Positions 25,668-35,044 of a stretch of 64,000 nucleotides of DNA are shown here, piece by piece (position 1 is the stretch's first letter; every line of letters starts with the position of its first letter). Origin of the DNA: an uncultured Bacilli bacterium (GTDB lineage: Bacteria; Bacillota_I; Bacilli_A; RF39; UBA660); the NCBI GenBank assembly GCA_944332475.1, contig CALVKA010000001.1:310001-374000 (forward strand), written 5' to 3'. The position numbers were made by a program, and so were the translations under genes. The notes under the pieces were generated by a model. That model did not search any database and had not been told where the DNA came from. It worked only from the letters and a program-made list of their open reading frames with translations.

Positions 25668-26177
25668 TCAACTGTTTTTTTGTAGAATACCCTTAATAAA
25701 TGCAATCTCTTCATCTTTACATTTTCTTTTTTGGACAATGATAATTTCATGCTTGGTTTTTATATAAAAATTATTTTCAGTTTCAGTTATTTTTTGGATT
25801 TTTGCATATTCATTTTTTTTAATTATATGATCAGTTTCTTCTACTAAGTAATTATCATAAAAATTTATAGTAATTTTTTTATCTAAATAACCATCTTTAA
25901 AATTATCATCATACTGTTTTTTTATAGTTTTTCGGAAAGAAGCTCTATAATAGATACCATATCCAATGGTTACAGCAAATTCCCAAAAAGCTATTTCTGA
26001 TAATGTACTTTGAAAAATAATACCAGTTAAGGTTCCTATTATTGATATAAAGCCACAAAAAATTATTGTTGAAGAAAACCAACTTTTATTAACTAATTGC
26101 AATGAAAAACGATAATACTCTTCAAAATCTAGTTCTGTAGTAGTAGAGAACATTTTATCCTTTTTAATATAATTCAT
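25668..26177 (-). CDS. YcxB-like membrane protein, candidate immunity protein
   Basis: A 169-residue protein. A pair of membrane helices lies at about residues 35-80, followed by a C-terminal domain (about 105-165) with the run KNEYAKIQKITETENNFYI, which matches the YcxB-like family pattern. It is the first gene after the RHS gene but lies beyond the RHS terminator, with its own -10 box TATAAT at 26201-26206 and no clear -35. Membrane proteins next to toxin genes often give immunity, and the RHS tip has a hydrophobic segment. I propose immunity as a hypothesis; the family's known members have no defined function. Confidence 0.55.
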   Translation of the reverse strand: MNYIKKDKMFSTTTELDFEEYYRFSLQLVNKSWFSSTIIFCGFISIIGTLTGIIFQSTLSEIAFWEFAVTIGYGIYYRASFRKTIKKQYDDNFKDGYLDKKITINFYDNYLVEETDHIIKKNEYAKIQKITETENNFYIKTKHEIIIVQKRKCKDEEIAFIKGILQKNS

Positions 26178-26278
26178 ACTATCACCTCAATATTCTTATA
26201 ATTATAGTATATATCACTTTCAATTATATGTAAATTGCCAATTTGTTTATCGTTTATATATAATCTTTTTCATTTCAA

Positions 26279-26318
26279 AAAAATAAGAACTCAAAATTTT
26301 AATTTTGTTCTTATTTTT
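26279..26318 (-). terminator. Terminator after the RHS gene
   Basis: Symmetric stem AAAAATAAGAAC / GTTCTTATTTTT, 26 bases past the RHS stop codon. It isolates the YcxB-like gene from the RHS transcript and can act on both strands. Confidence 0.75.
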
Positions 26319-26344
26319 TATATTGCACTAACTTTTGTTAATTA

Positions 26345-29300
26345 TTAAGTAGCGAGTGCGCCTCCCAATACAGGAGCCGTTTTAGAGACCACCCATTTAA
26401 ACGCTTCTTTTATACCAACTGCACCTGCTGCGGGCAAAAGGTACTTTACTACTATTACACCGCCAACTATAACTACAACTGGTACTACATCTACCTTTAA
26501 TTTTACAGTATCAGTTGATGTAATGCCGTTTTGTTCTACTTCGCTAGAATATCCCAGATAAAGTTCTCTATCTTCATATCCCCCAAGATTATTACTGCAT
26601 ACTCCTTCTCTCCATTTAATTCCTCGAGATATCTCTACAGAACCTCCTCCTACACTGAAAGTTGATTTGTAAAATTTACTATCAAATTCTAGTTCATGTT
26701 CAATATCGGAAGCTGTTTTTACATTGTATTTTATTGGAGCAGAAGAACTTCCTGCTGTGATTGGTGCACTAACTTCAGTTTGTACAGTAACTCTGACCGG
26801 GCCTAATTGAGCAACGGTATGTTCTTTTGATTCATATGGAGTATTAACACTAAAAGAGAATGAATGTGATGAGGTGTCTTTCTTTTTCTTTTTATTATTT
26901 TTATTATTTTTCTTATTGTTCTTCTTTTTGTTCAGACCAAAAAGTGACTTAATTGCATTAATTGCTGAATTATATAAATCGCCAAAGAACCCATGACCAC
27001 TATTATCAAATAAGATAATAGGATTATTACTTGCATATGAATATAAATTTAAAGAAGTAAAGTCTTGATTTCCACATAGTAAGGTATCTGCATTAATAAA
27101 TCTTCCCCATTCAGGATTATAATATCTTGAATTTAAATAATATAAACTGCTTTCTTCGTCGTAATAATAGCCTTTAAACCTAAACGGATTTATTAAGCCT
27201 ACGTTTGTAGAATCTGTTATTTTATTTCCATTTTCGTCTGTTATGCTTACTATGTTTCCCCAATCATCATATTTGTATTTTACCACTTCTACTCCGCTGG
27301 AATTCAAGATACCAATGATATCTCCTTGTAAGTTTTTAACATAATAATATATTTCGTTATTATATTTTAAGCCTTGTAATCCTAGTGAACCATACAAATA
27401 ATATATTTGAATTTCTCCTCTATCCTCATATATGATATTATTATTTTCTAGATAAAATTCAATTTCTTTTCCATTAACTGTTTTTTTGGTTCTTATATTG
27501 TTTGCATCATATTCATAATTTACAATTAATTGCTTTGCGTTATCTGTGTATTTTTTTAAATTTCTTCCGTTTACCCATTCTAAAAAAATACTATTATTTA
27601 TGGACTTGGTATTACCGATTTCATCACAAACAATAACATTTCCATCATAATTAGTCAAGATGTCTCCCCAGTTACTATTATCATATAAATAATTTTTAGT
27701 CTCTGTAGTATTATTATTCAAAAAAGTGTGAGTCTTTGATAGTATATTTCCATAATTATCATAAGTATATGTGAATTCTTCATTCAAATCATAATCATAT
27801 GATTTAATAAGCTGATTATATAAATCGTAGTCGTATTTGTTGATCATCTTATCATTTAAATATATTTCTTTAATGTTTCCTAATTCATCATATATATAAC
27901 TATATTCATTTATACCATTTTTAACCTTTTTGATTATATTGGTTGTTCTTTTACCATTTTCCAAAAATTGGTATTCAATTTTGTAACTATTCGGGAATAC
28001 TACATTAGTTATTCTACCTAGTGTATCATACTGATAACTAAATGTATTACCATCAAAGATATTTTTAACGACAAGTTCGTCTTCATTTAATACATTTTCT
28101 ATAGATGAAGTTACATTATCAAGCTCATATTTTTCATGAATTACAGAATTATTTTCATCATATGTATATTTAATTTTAAAATTATTTCTAATATATTCAT
28201 ATAATCTGTTTGCAATATCATATTTGCTTTTTTCTGTATATTTGGTAGATATTATTTTCGAAAGATTACCATTATTATCATATTTATAGTAAACTGTGTC
28301 ATCCATTAAATGAGTTTCTATAATCCTATCAAATTTATCATAAACATAGTTTAATTTTTGATTGTTTCCAAAAGTACTACTAATTAAATTTCCATTATTA
28401 GCTTCATATTCATACGTTATTAAATTGATATTATTACCAATCTTTGTTTTGATTGGTTTTAGAAAATCATTATATTCAAAATTATAAATTCTATTTCCAT
28501 ACGTTACGCTTGATAATAAATTTTGACTATTATAATTATAAAATACCTTTTTATCTCCGGATGCAATTGAAATTAGTTGGTTTTTATTATTATAATCATA
28601 CGACGTTGTTTGGCCTTTATTATTCTTTATCGATGTAACTAACCCTGTATTATTATCGACGTTATACTCTATTCTACTAAAGTCTGATGCCGTTACACTG
28701 GAAATAAATCTTCCATCTTCTGTGTATTCTGAGGTGCTTTCTTCAAATTTACTTTCTACTAGTTCTATATAAAATTCAAAATCTGAATCTTTTTGTCCCA
28801 TTGCTTCTAGTAAAATATTATCTTGTGTTGCTTTAACATGTTTTTTGCTATTAGTAGAAGTTACTCCTAAATAATACGCACCATTTTCTGCGCTTTCTAA
28901 AGAAAATAGATTATCTTTGTCTTTATCACTTATGTAAATCAATCCCAGATCATAGTCATATGATAATGAAAAACTTGGTATAACGGAATGAATTAACTTG
29001 TATTGATTATCTACTTTTTGAATATTCCAAATTGTATTGCTACAATCGTTTTCTTCTAACATGATTTGTCTGTATTTAGCTTTTATATATTTGTCTGTTC
29101 CTTTGTGACGAATTTTATATTTTCCTTCAGATAATTCCCCATTAGCAAGCTTTAATATTTTTGTTTTATTTGGATTACCATTATTATCATATTTGATTTG
29201 ATTAGATATTCCATCGCAAGAAATTGCACTTAATAATCTGTTCGTTTTTATATTATCATATTCGAATTTATAATCCTTACCTTTAGGATTGGTTGCTTGA

Positions 29301-32300
29301 ATCAATTGATTTTTAGAATCGTATTTATATGTTTGTTTTTCATTAGATTGATCAGTAATTTCGACAATATTTCCATAATCATCATAGTTGAAATCACCAC
29401 TGGTAATTTCTTTATAAAAAGAAATGTTAGTTATATATAAATCATTTGCTTCTGTATTTTGAGTAAAAATTAACTCTATTTCTTTAAAATCTTCTAAAGC
29501 TCTGTTTCTATATGAAAAATACTGCCAACTATTATAATGTGTATTTAATTCTTTACCTACGATACAATATTCTGCTTCATTATCTTCTGGTATGAAGTTA
29601 ATTGTTACATTGTTTCCTGCATAAGGGCGACAAGGCTTTACACCTTCATTTTTATACCAAAAGGCTATAGTATATAGATCACCCTCTTTTCCTTTTATAT
29701 TAAATTTTTTACTCATTTTTGAAACATAATTAGGGTTCATTTTTATTTTTAGTGCAGTGTTTGCATTGTCGTTAAACTTTATTATTTCATAGATTTGAGA
29801 AGAATCTACAATATTGTTTTTACTATCAACCACTTCTGTATTCCAATCTAATATTCCATTTGAAAAGTCAGAATTTTCTATAATATTATAGTTATTGGCT
29901 ACCTCCCCTTCTTCTAATTGAATACTGTCTATATAAATTGTATTTACCGAATCAAAATCAATTGACAATTTTAAATCAGTAGTAGCATTTTCACTATAAA
30001 AAATTGTTATATCCTTTTTTTCAAATTCACTTATGATTTCTAATTGTTCTGTTACTATCTCTACTTTTCCATCTTCATTGGTATATTTTAATTTCATAGT
30101 ACAAGGTTCAGTTGTTTTAAATAAACCACTAAACGTATAAAATTTTCCTTTAGGAACATTAAAGGTTTGTTCTATTGAAGTTCCAGCTTGAACACTTGTA
30201 ACCTTTAAAAATCTTCCTCCTGAATACGTATCATCAGTAGCATATTCTAGTTGTATTTTTTCTTCATCACTTGCTTCAAAATACATTTCATCATTTTCAA
30301 AATCTGTATTTTTTAAAAGGTTTTTAATATATTTTACTGGAATAGTAGATGAAATTATTTTATTTTTATCATGACTTACCGCACCTGTTCCATATTCTCT
30401 TACTACAGAATAAGCGTTACTAATATCTTCAGTTTTTCCGAGTGAATTAATTGAAAGTAAATTGCCTGCTGAATTAAAAATAAGAGTTTCATTTCTACCT
30501 TTATTATCACTAATTGTTGTTGAATCGAATCCATATTCAAATATATAGCTTGTCCCTTGGCTATTATTTAAACCATATTCTATAATTTCCTTTATTCTAT
30601 ATGGTTTTTGTGTATAATATATGTAATGGTATTTTGTCCCTGTAACGTCCTCAATTTCTTCAATTAATCCGTTATCGTTATAAGAAATAGTAGTAAATCC
30701 ATTTTTTGTCTGTATTTGAGTTATTTCGTTATCTGTAAATATTAATTTTGTAATATCATTGGAGTTACTGATACTTATAACATTTGGTTGATATGTTAGT
30801 GAGATACTATTATTTAATGCATCTTGCACTTGAATAACTTTATTGTTTTCATCTAAGGTTATTGTAATACAATTTTCATCAGAGTCTGTGATTTTAGTAA
30901 GAAAATATTTGTCATCATTTTTAGTAAATGTTAACTTATCACCTAATTTATTGCTTAAAATACAATAATTAGCTGATTTTTCGATTTCTAATTCTAAACC
31001 ATCTTCATCTACATAAAGAGTTTCAGAAGTAATCCATTGCCCCTCATCTGATAATGAGCTCTTTCTTTGGAAGTAATGAATAGTGCTATCTCCATCAATA
31101 TACTCCAAGTACTCTTCATTATTTATTGTAACTGATTTTATTGTTTGCTCATAATTTAGTCTATAACCTTTTCCAAAAAAAGTTTCTTGATTCAATACTG
31201 CATCATTAGTATTATATATCAAGTGTATTGTTGCTGGTAATCTTCCTCCTACTGTATACCCAAGTGTAAATATACCAATCATATTCCCATTAAAGGTATT
31301 AATATGCGTAGTTCCATCTGTAAACTCTTGGCTTTGATAATCCCAATATTCTTCCAAGCCATTTTGGTTTCTATATGTAATTGAAAAATAAGGCTTCGGG
31401 TTTCCTTCTACTTTATTATCCTTCGAAAAAAAAGCAGGGAACTCATCATCTATATATTCTTCATTTGCTGATTTTAATAAAACTCCATAATTTGGTGTTT
31501 CACGATACCAATTTTTTACTAGATTTGTTATATCTGCTCCAGCTAACATAGAAATAATTGTAGAATCTTGAATTGAACTTCTTTTTGTTGGAAAAATGCT
31601 CTCAACTTTTGTATTGTATTTATCATGCATTTTATCCCAAGTAGCATTACTTTCAGTCCAATCTTCTGTAACTTGATGGACTGTTACCAATTTTTCCTCG
31701 TCTTTTGCTGTACCACTTGGTGTGTGATAAGGTATTAATGCAATTCCAGCATCAATTATTTCACTTCCAGTTCCAATTTCTGGTAAATCAAATTTAATTA
31801 AAGTCCTATTTATTCTATTAGAACCGTTTACTTTTTCTACACCGGCTTTTAAAATTCCTTCCTTATTTCTATCTACATTAGTATCACCAGGATAAATATA
31901 TGTATCATATATACCACCTGACTGATTAATATTCGTTATCGTTGGATCAATATATACTGGATATTCAGTTTCTTTAGAATTTAACCAATCTTTATCTAAA
32001 ATCAAATTTAAATCATATCCATCCCCGTTAAAAATCAATTTATAATTTATATTATTATTTCTTCTTTTATTTGAATCTTCCATATAGGGTGGTTCAATTC
32101 TAAATATTTCTTTAATTTCATTCTTTGCTATAATACATGATTCTTGTTGTTCTAATTTTAGGTTTGTAGCAATACTAAAATCAAGTATATTATACTTATT
32201 ATTTTTTAAAATAATAGTTTCTTTTACTTTAGTAGGTAGTGTTTTATATTCAATATCAATATCTTCTAAAATATTAGGGTAAACTACATCTTCAACAAAC

Positions 32301-32611
32301 TTTGATTTTTTTTGTTTTTTTATTAAATGACTTTTATATGAGTCTTTTAGTTTTATGTCAAGATAATAATCATCTTTTTCCATATATATCAAAGAATCTT
32401 TTCCTTGTTCTTGAAATCTAACATTAAAATCATTACTTGTATTATGAAAACAGTTATTTTCTCTAATAAGAGTATTATCTATTTCTTCATATCTATCCCC
32501 TTTTTTATAGTGAATATCTTCATTATAAACCTTTACAACAAACGTCCCATCTTCTCTTAAAAAATGTTTCTCTCTAGGTTTTCTTTTTTCTATTAATTCT
32601 ATTTCTTTCAC
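26345..32611 (-). CDS. RHS-repeat protein with DNRLRE domain, trefoil insert and C-terminal tip (2088 aa)
   Basis: The giant protein of the phage-derived module. The N-terminal 230 residues show no signal peptide. A DNRLRE-type domain lies at about 235-415 (from DTYIYPGDTNVDRN to PKPYFSITY). Many YD repeats follow (KYDNNGN, YDYNNKNQL, YTYDNYGN types), interrupted by carbohydrate-binding-like beta domains (about 775-1075) and a ricin-like trefoil (about 1210-1340). The RHS-associated core runs to GRFINADTL...LYSYASNNPIILFDNSGHG, ending near residue 1874. The last 214 residues (26345-26989) are a separate tip with a Lys/Asn-rich linker and a hydrophobic stretch near residues 2042-2066. RHS proteins enclose a toxin tip in a beta-shell. 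This tip looks membrane-active. It follows the collar gene by 11 bases. Confidence 0.9.
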   Translation of the reverse strand: MKEIELIEKRKPREKHFLREDGTFVVKVYNEDIHYKKGDRYEEIDNTLIRENNCFHNTSNDFNVRFQEQGKDSLIYMEKDDYYLDIKLKDSYKSHLIKKQKKSKFVEDVVYPNILEDIDIEYKTLPTKVKETIILKNNKYNILDFSIATNLKLEQQESCIIAKNEIKEIFRIEPPYMEDSNKRRNNNINYKLIFNGDGYDLNLILDKDWLNSKETEYPVYIDPTITNINQSGGIYDTYIYPGDTNVDRNKEGILKAGVEKVNGSNRINRTLIKFDLPEIGTGSEIIDAGIALIPYHTPSGTAKDEEKLVTVHQVTEDWTESNATWDKMHDKYNTKVESIFPTKRSSIQDSTIISMLAGADITNLVKNWYRETPNYGVLLKSANEEYIDDEFPAFFSKDNKVEGNPKPYFSITYRNQNGLEEYWDYQSQEFTDGTTHINTFNGNMIGIFTLGYTVGGRLPATIHLIYNTNDAVLNQETFFGKGYRLNYEQTIKSVTINNEEYLEYIDGDSTIHYFQRKSSLSDEGQWITSETLYVDEDGLELEIEKSANYCILSNKLGDKLTFTKNDDKYFLTKITDSDENCITITLDENNKVIQVQDALNNSISLTYQPNVISISNSNDITKLIFTDNEITQIQTKNGFTTISYNDNGLIEEIEDVTGTKYHYIYYTQKPYRIKEIIEYGLNNSQGTSYIFEYGFDSTTISDNKGRNETLIFNSAGNLLSINSLGKTEDISNAYSVVREYGTGAVSHDKNKIISSTIPVKYIKNLLKNTDFENDEMYFEASDEEKIQLEYATDDTYSGGRFLKVTSVQAGTSIEQTFNVPKGKFYTFSGLFKTTEPCTMKLKYTNEDGKVEIVTEQLEIISEFEKKDITIFYSENATTDLKLSIDFDSVNTIYIDSIQLEEGEVANNYNIIENSDFSNGILDWNTEVVDSKNNIVDSSQIYEIIKFNDNANTALKIKMNPNYVSKMSKKFNIKGKEGDLYTIAFWYKNEGVKPCRPYAGNNVTINFIPEDNEAEYCIVGKELNTHYNSWQYFSYRNRALEDFKEIELIFTQNTEANDLYITNISFYKEITSGDFNYDDYGNIVEITDQSNEKQTYKYDSKNQLIQATNPKGKDYKFEYDNIKTNRLLSAISCDGISNQIKYDNNGNPNKTKILKLANGELSEGKYKIRHKGTDKYIKAKYRQIMLEENDCSNTIWNIQKVDNQYKLIHSVIPSFSLSYDYDLGLIYISDKDKDNLFSLESAENGAYYLGVTSTNSKKHVKATQDNILLEAMGQKDSDFEFYIELVESKFEESTSEYTEDGRFISSVTASDFSRIEYNVDNNTGLVTSIKNNKGQTTSYDYNNKNQLISIASGDKKVFYNYNSQNLLSSVTYGNRIYNFEYNDFLKPIKTKIGNNINLITYEYEANNGNLISSTFGNNQKLNYVYDKFDRIIETHLMDDTVYYKYDNNGNLSKIISTKYTEKSKYDIANRLYEYIRNNFKIKYTYDENNSVIHEKYELDNVTSSIENVLNEDELVVKNIFDGNTFSYQYDTLGRITNVVFPNSYKIEYQFLENGKRTTNIIKKVKNGINEYSYIYDELGNIKEIYLNDKMINKYDYDLYNQLIKSYDYDLNEEFTYTYDNYGNILSKTHTFLNNNTTETKNYLYDNSNWGDILTNYDGNVIVCDEIGNTKSINNSIFLEWVNGRNLKKYTDNAKQLIVNYEYDANNIRTKKTVNGKEIEFYLENNNIIYEDRGEIQIYYLYGSLGLQGLKYNNEIYYYVKNLQGDIIGILNSSGVEVVKYKYDDWGNIVSITDENGNKITDSTNVGLINPFRFKGYYYDEESSLYYLNSRYYNPEWGRFINADTLLCGNQDFTSLNLYSYASNNPIILFDNSGHGFFGDLYNSAINAIKSLFGLNKKKNNKKNNKNNKKKKKDTSSHSFSFSVNTPYESKEHTVAQLGPVRVTVQTEVSAPITAGSSSAPIKYNVKTASDIEHELEFDSKFYKSTFSVGGGSVEISRGIKWREGVCSNNLGGYEDRELYLGYSSEVEQNGITSTDTVKLKVDVVPVVVIVGGVIVVKYLLPAAGAVGIKEAFKWVVSKTAPVLGGALAT

Positions 32612-32622
32612 CGTATTCCCCC

Positions 32623-33258
32623 TTAACTAACTCTTTTCCATACATAAACTGCTAAATATGGTGGCATGTTGTTATGTGCTTGACCTTCTCCAGCATTATT
32701 GACAGTTACTGTATGTGAATGATCGCCTGCAGTTTCAAATGGACCGTATTCAGCTGCATCCGCTTGTTGTGATCTGGCTACGCAGGCATAAGTAGCTGAA
32801 CCATCTCCTTTAGTAGTCCACCAACCTCTAAAAGCATGTCTATGTCCACCTGTGTTGTTTGTACTAGCTGTGTGACTATGAGTTGGCATTTCGCTTGTGG
32901 TTAAAACATGATTTGCTTCCCCACCAGTAGTTGCATTAGCATATGTATCTCCGCAGGCTAATAAAAATGTATCTTTAATCTGTTCCCATTGTCCTCCAAA
33001 AACTTGACTTGGATTTGTATCGTTTACAGACATATAAATTGATCCTACTGGATGAATCGCATCTAGCCAAACATAAATATTTGATGCAATTGAAATAGAA
33101 CTTGCATTTACACTTTGAACCGTTAGATTTCCGTTACTGTCTAGTTCAAATTTATTGTCTTTTGAAGTAATACAATTTGCATTTAAATTGTTTACTTCCA
33201 AATTTGTATTATCACCAGTTTTGGTGAATGCGTCGATTATATATTGATGTTCATTCAT
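32623..33258 (-). CDS. Phage tail-collar domain protein (211 aa)
   Basis: The C-terminal two thirds match phage tail-collar and baseplate domains: HPVGSIYMSV, then FGGQWEQIKDTFLLA, EANHVLTTSEMPTHSH and the ending MPPYLAVYVWKRV. The His-rich patches (THSHTAS, GGHRHAF, GDHSHTV) are the metal-binding repeats of such trimeric fibre tips. The N-terminal 70 residues look like a beta-helix fibre segment. No other tail gene is in the window. It precedes the RHS gene by 11 bases in one operon and follows the second dyad element and its mini-ORF. Confidence 0.85.
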   Translation of the reverse strand: MNEHQYIIDAFTKTGDNTNLEVNNLNANCITSKDNKFELDSNGNLTVQSVNASSISIASNIYVWLDAIHPVGSIYMSVNDTNPSQVFGGQWEQIKDTFLLACGDTYANATTGGEANHVLTTSEMPTHSHTASTNNTGGHRHAFRGWWTTKGDGSATYACVARSQQADAAEYGPFETAGDHSHTVTVNNAGEGQAHNNMPPYLAVYVWKRVS

Positions 33259-33342
33259 TTCTTTTTCCTCACTTTTCTTCCTTTTATTTGCTTTTTTTAT
33301 TTATTAAGTACAAAATGTTTTAATATTTCTTCTATTTATATC

Positions 33343-33431
33343 TCATCCACTCATAACAATCATCTCCTTTTCTGTTTCGATTTTCTCTTAAAATTAAAAA
33401 ATATTACAGTACGCGAGACGTACTATTTTTG
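33343..33431 (-). promoter_or_regulatory. Late-type control element, copy 1 (dyad, SD, mini-ORF)
   Basis: The 29-base element 33403-33431 contains the dyad AGTAC-N7-GTACT and on the minus strand ends in TGTAAT, one base from a perfect -10. No -35 box is seen. Forty-nine bases on, a strong site AAAAGGAGATG precedes the ATG at 33352-33354 of a three-codon ORF (Met-Ser-Gly, stop at 33343). The collar gene starts 85 bases further. Copy 2 at 35045-35136 has the same parts at the same spacing. Confidence 0.55.
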
Positions 33432-33489
33432 TTGCATTTTTTTCTTATAAATTAATTAAATTGTTACCTTTAGAGTAAATAAATAAAAG

Positions 33490-33518
33490 AAAAATGGTAC
33501 ATCACACGTACCATTTTT
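33490..33518 (-). terminator. Bidirectional terminator after the endolysin gene
   Basis: Perfect stem AAAAATGGTAC / GTACCATTTTT with a 7-base loop, 12 bases past the stop of the M23 endolysin gene. Symmetric flanks mean it can stop both strands. Confidence 0.8.
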
Positions 33519-33530
33519 AAATATTTTTTA

Positions 33531-34466
33531 TTATACTTCGTATAGAAATGTACTATAAACCCATATATCGTGATTGTTTATTTTTAATTTAGCAGAATTT
33601 GTTTTTACATCAATATCAATTACCTCATAAATATTTTTGTTTATTACGTAACTAGAACCACCAGTTAATTTTTGATCTTTAGTTGATGCACCATTTTTAT
33701 CTACTTCTGTAAAATCATAAGTAGGTATCCAATGATAGTCTTGTACTTTTTCTTTTCTATAACTATCGATTGAGCAACCAGTTAATTCACAACAACCAAA
33801 CATATTACTGGATACAGGACTTTTAATTATATCTACTTTAAATATACCATCAAATTTCACCTTGCTTCCTATATGTAAAATTTGATCTATAATTTCTTTT
33901 CCTGATAATTCTTTTATTGGAATCTCATTTGTCGTTTTCCAATTGCCTCCCATACCTTTTATAATGTTTGTATTATCAACGAAGTAACAACTATCTAAAT
34001 CATACTCATTATTAAACATATAATTACCATATTTATTTAGCTTCCATGTAGTATCAGAAGATTGGCTAACTTCGATATGACAGTGAACTCCAGTCATATT
34101 TGAAAATCCTTTATTTCCCATATTTCCAAGTTGTTGTCCTTGTTTTACTACTTGCCCTACTTTTGCATCCATAGTATTATCATGAGCTATCATAAATGTA
34201 GCATAATCTATCCTTCCGTTGGAAAATCTAACTTTATTAACGGATTGCCACATAACTTGTCCGGTTTCTGGATATGTTTTTAAACACTTACACGTGCATG
34301 GTGCATAATAAGGATACTTTACACCTGCAGCTTTACCTCGAACATCGTTGGCCATAATTCCTCTATGACTATATTTTCCATTTGATCCTTGACTAATGTA
34401 CATATCAGTAAATGGACATAAAAAGTCTTCTATATTATTTCTAAGCGATGTTTGACCTTTAATCAT
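33531..34466 (-). CDS. M23-type endolysin of the lysis cassette (311 aa)
   Basis: An M23 metallopeptidase without a signal peptide. The metal-binding His lies in KYSHRGIMAND (near residue 34), with the second motif GVHCHIEVS (near residue 128). A GQQLGNMGNKGFS stretch is typical of LytM domains. The C-terminal 120 residues carry a beta-rich region (KVKFDGIFKVD.. and INNHDIWVYS) that looks like an SH3-type wall-binding domain. Phage endolysins lack a signal peptide because a holin lets them out. Its ATG overlaps the holin-like gene's stop by 8 bases, which supports the lysis role. It differs from the anchored M23 protein of the conjugation block. Confidence 0.85.
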   Translation of the reverse strand: MIKGQTSLRNNIEDFLCPFTDMYISQGSNGKYSHRGIMANDVRGKAAGVKYPYYAPCTCKCLKTYPETGQVMWQSVNKVRFSNGRIDYATFMIAHDNTMDAKVGQVVKQGQQLGNMGNKGFSNMTGVHCHIEVSQSSDTTWKLNKYGNYMFNNEYDLDSCYFVDNTNIIKGMGGNWKTTNEIPIKELSGKEIIDQILHIGSKVKFDGIFKVDIIKSPVSSNMFGCCELTGCSIDSYRKEKVQDYHWIPTYDFTEVDKNGASTKDQKLTGGSSYVINKNIYEVIDIDVKTNSAKLKINNHDIWVYSTFLYEV

Positions 34467-34680
34467 ATAGAGTACCTTTTTTCTTAATATTCAACACTAC
34501 AGATATTGCACTACCGATAGCACCTGCAATTAAGCCATATATTGCGGTTTTATTAGTTATATCCACTGTCATGATATTTACTGCGATATATGATGCAAAA
34601 ACTTCTATAAAAGTTTTGATAGCTCGTTCCACTTTTGGTTTTTTTAAGAATTTTTTCAATTTGTATATAAATCTATTCAT
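34459..34680 (-). CDS. Holin-like protein (73 aa)
   Basis: A 73-residue protein with a strongly basic N-terminus (KLKKFLKKPKVERAIK), two membrane helices (about residues 22-39 and 46-66) and a basic C-terminus. Size, topology and the helix content (AIYGLIAGAIGSAISVVL) match small phage holins of the r1t or phi LC3 type. Holins form pores that release endolysin, or depolarise the membrane. It overlaps the endolysin gene and follows the coiled-coil gene by 1 base. No enzymatic motif. I rate the holin call as probable from topology and context. Confidence 0.75.
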   Translation of the reverse strand: MNRFIYKLKKFLKKPKVERAIKTFIEVFASYIAVNIMTVDITNKTAIYGLIAGAIGSAISVVLNIKKKGTLYD

Positions 34681-34681
34681 A

Positions 34682-35020
34682 TTACCACTCCTTATTAATT
34701 TTTTCTTCTAATCTTTCAACTCTTTCAGTAACATTTTTAGTTTGCTCTTCGCATCTTGCAATTCTTTCTGTCATAATATCAAATTTATCATTAATACCTC
34801 TTACTTCATCTTTTAAATCATTATTACCTGACAGTACCATATCTAGTTTTGTAGAAATTGCTGTATCTCTTTTTACTCTGTCTGTAATTGAATCTTTTGC
34901 ACGGCTTCCTAAATTTGCTTTATATGTCAAAAATGCAATTAAAGATGTAATAACAGTGCATATAATTGATATTAGTGATGAATAATTCATATCAATAACC
35001 ACGTTTAATACTCCTTTCAT
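34682..35020 (-). CDS. Membrane-anchored coiled-coil protein of the lysis cassette (112 aa)
   Basis: One N-terminal membrane helix (about residues 13-33) is followed by a long, charged coiled coil to the end (DKFDIMTERIARCEEQTKN region). Small phage lysis cassettes often include such a protein upstream of the holin. It is a reversed arrangement compared with XhlA, whose helix is C-terminal, so I do not use that name. The frame opens at ATG 35020 with AAAGGAG nearby upstream. It is the first gene after the control element copy 2 and its mini-ORF. Confidence 0.65.
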   Translation of the reverse strand: MKGVLNVVIDMNYSSLISIICTVITSLIAFLTYKANLGSRAKDSITDRVKRDTAISTKLDMVLSGNNDLKDEVRGINDKFDIMTERIARCEEQTKNVTERVERLEEKINKEW

Positions 35021-35044
35021 ATGTTTTAAAATGCAGAAGAATAC

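Larger units (their letters stand above)
33259..33530. other. 272-base intergenic region with dyad element, mini-ORF and terminator
   Basis: Contains the dyad element and mini-ORF described at 33343-33431 and the terminator 33490-33518. Between 33259 and 33342 I see only AT-rich leader sequence leading into the collar gene ribosome binding site. Confidence 0.6.

Noticed and set aside
27000-31500. Direct repeats resembling a repeat array
   Set aside because: They are the coding YD (RHS) repeats, irregular in length and translated. I see no CRISPR array anywhere in the window.
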